From: Christensenella sp. UBA7707
GTDB taxonomy: Bacteria; Bacillota; Clostridia; Christensenellales; CAG-138
DNA: 6,054 nucleotides
Reading direction: 5' to 3'
Assembly (NCBI GenBank): GCA_002482435.1
Contig: DLFZ01000156.1
Coordinates: 1-6,054 of the forward strand
Shown: one piece after another, positions 5,827 through 6,054 of the stretch
How the letters are laid out: each line of letters begins with the position of its first letter
Numbering within the stretch: the stretch's first letter is position 1
Position numbers and translations under genes: made by a program
Notes under the pieces: generated by a model
Told to the model about the DNA's origin: nothing
The model's input: the letters and a program-made list of their open reading frames with translations, nothing else
The model's database searches: none

Positions 5827-6054
5827 ATGACGACCTTTGTAATTGTTTTAGCGGCGATTGTTGTTGTGCTGTTGATGTGGTTTATTTCTGCCCAGCGGAT
5901 GCTTGCCATGCTGGACGAAAACATCAACAATGCCATGAGCCAAATCGGCGTACAGCTTTCAAGCCGCTGGGATGCGCTTTCCGCATTGCTTGATCTCACC
6001 AAGGGCTACGCAGAGCATGAGTACAAGACCCTGTCGGAAACCATCAGAGCCCGG
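5827..6054 (+). CDS. lemA: LemA-family membrane protein, 3' end outside window
   Basis: The first 76 residues of an open frame that continues past the window edge. The N-terminus is one membrane helix (about 3-20, ending in MWFISAQ). It is followed by the characteristic LemA helix: LDENINNAMSQIGVQLSSRWD and LLDLTKGYAEHEYKTLSETIRAR match the family pattern of N/A-x-Q-I-x-V-Q-L, R-x-D, then K-G-Y-A-x-H-E and a Thr-Leu before an I-x-A-R end. LemA proteins are usually about 180-190 residues, so well over half is missing. They sit in the membrane with a helical bundle outside the membrane; their role is poorly defined. The ATG has a purine-rich run ending AAAGGAT directly in front and GAGGGAGA slightly farther. 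A strong terminator lies immediately upstream, so expression needs read-through or a promoter in the 70-base gap. Confidence 0.85.
   Translation, partial: MTTFVIVLAAIVVVLLMWFISAQRMLAMLDENINNAMSQIGVQLSSRWDALSALLDLTKGYAEHEYKTLSETIRAR

Noticed and set aside
1..6054. CRISPR array, insertion sequence or phage genes
   Set aside because: No regularly spaced direct repeats, transposase, integrase or phage-type genes are visible in the window.

Overview
The window most resembles a chromosomal fragment of an anaerobic, low-to-mid-GC Firmicute of the class Clostridia, possibly a gut Oscillospirales/Ruminococcaceae-like lineage. The basis is purine-rich Shine-Dalgarno sites, an AgrC/AgrA-type (GHKL kinase plus LytTR regulator) two-component pair, a clostridial-style lipoprotein with a clostripain-like (C11) peptidase domain, and a LemA-type protein. 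Genus cannot be settled from the sequence alone.

Layout. Positions 1-230 hold no convincing gene but contain a pair of imperfect inverted arms (85-113 and 162-189), possibly a dispersed intergenic repeat. Positions 274-477 (minus) encode a 67-residue, very proline-rich small protein with an excellent ribosome binding site. Positions 478-999 are non-coding but strongly structured: a minus-strand intrinsic terminator (560-608), a 10-bp long-range stem (714-772), a short hairpin (781-795), a large imperfect hairpin (849-899), and a minus-strand terminator (900-929) that most simply ends the two-component operon. A small RNA or a leader/attenuator for the proline-rich gene could lie in 560-848.

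Positions 1000-3014 (minus) are a response regulator followed by its membrane histidine kinase, overlapping by 16 bp. Divergent from them, on the plus strand, are a four-helix membrane protein (3219-3641) and a 677-residue lipoprotein protease (3723-5756) closed by a strong terminator (5766-5806). A truncated LemA-type gene starts at 5827 and runs off the window.

How the genes may work together (inference): the kinase would sense an unknown extracellular signal and phosphorylate the LytTR regulator. Its most obvious nearby target is the divergent intergenic region 3015-3218, and so possibly the membrane protein and surface protease. LytTR control of a clostripain is known in Clostridium perfringens (VirR/VirS acting through VR-RNA), which makes the arrangement plausible but does not prove it. 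No agrB/agrD-like peptide gene is present in the window.
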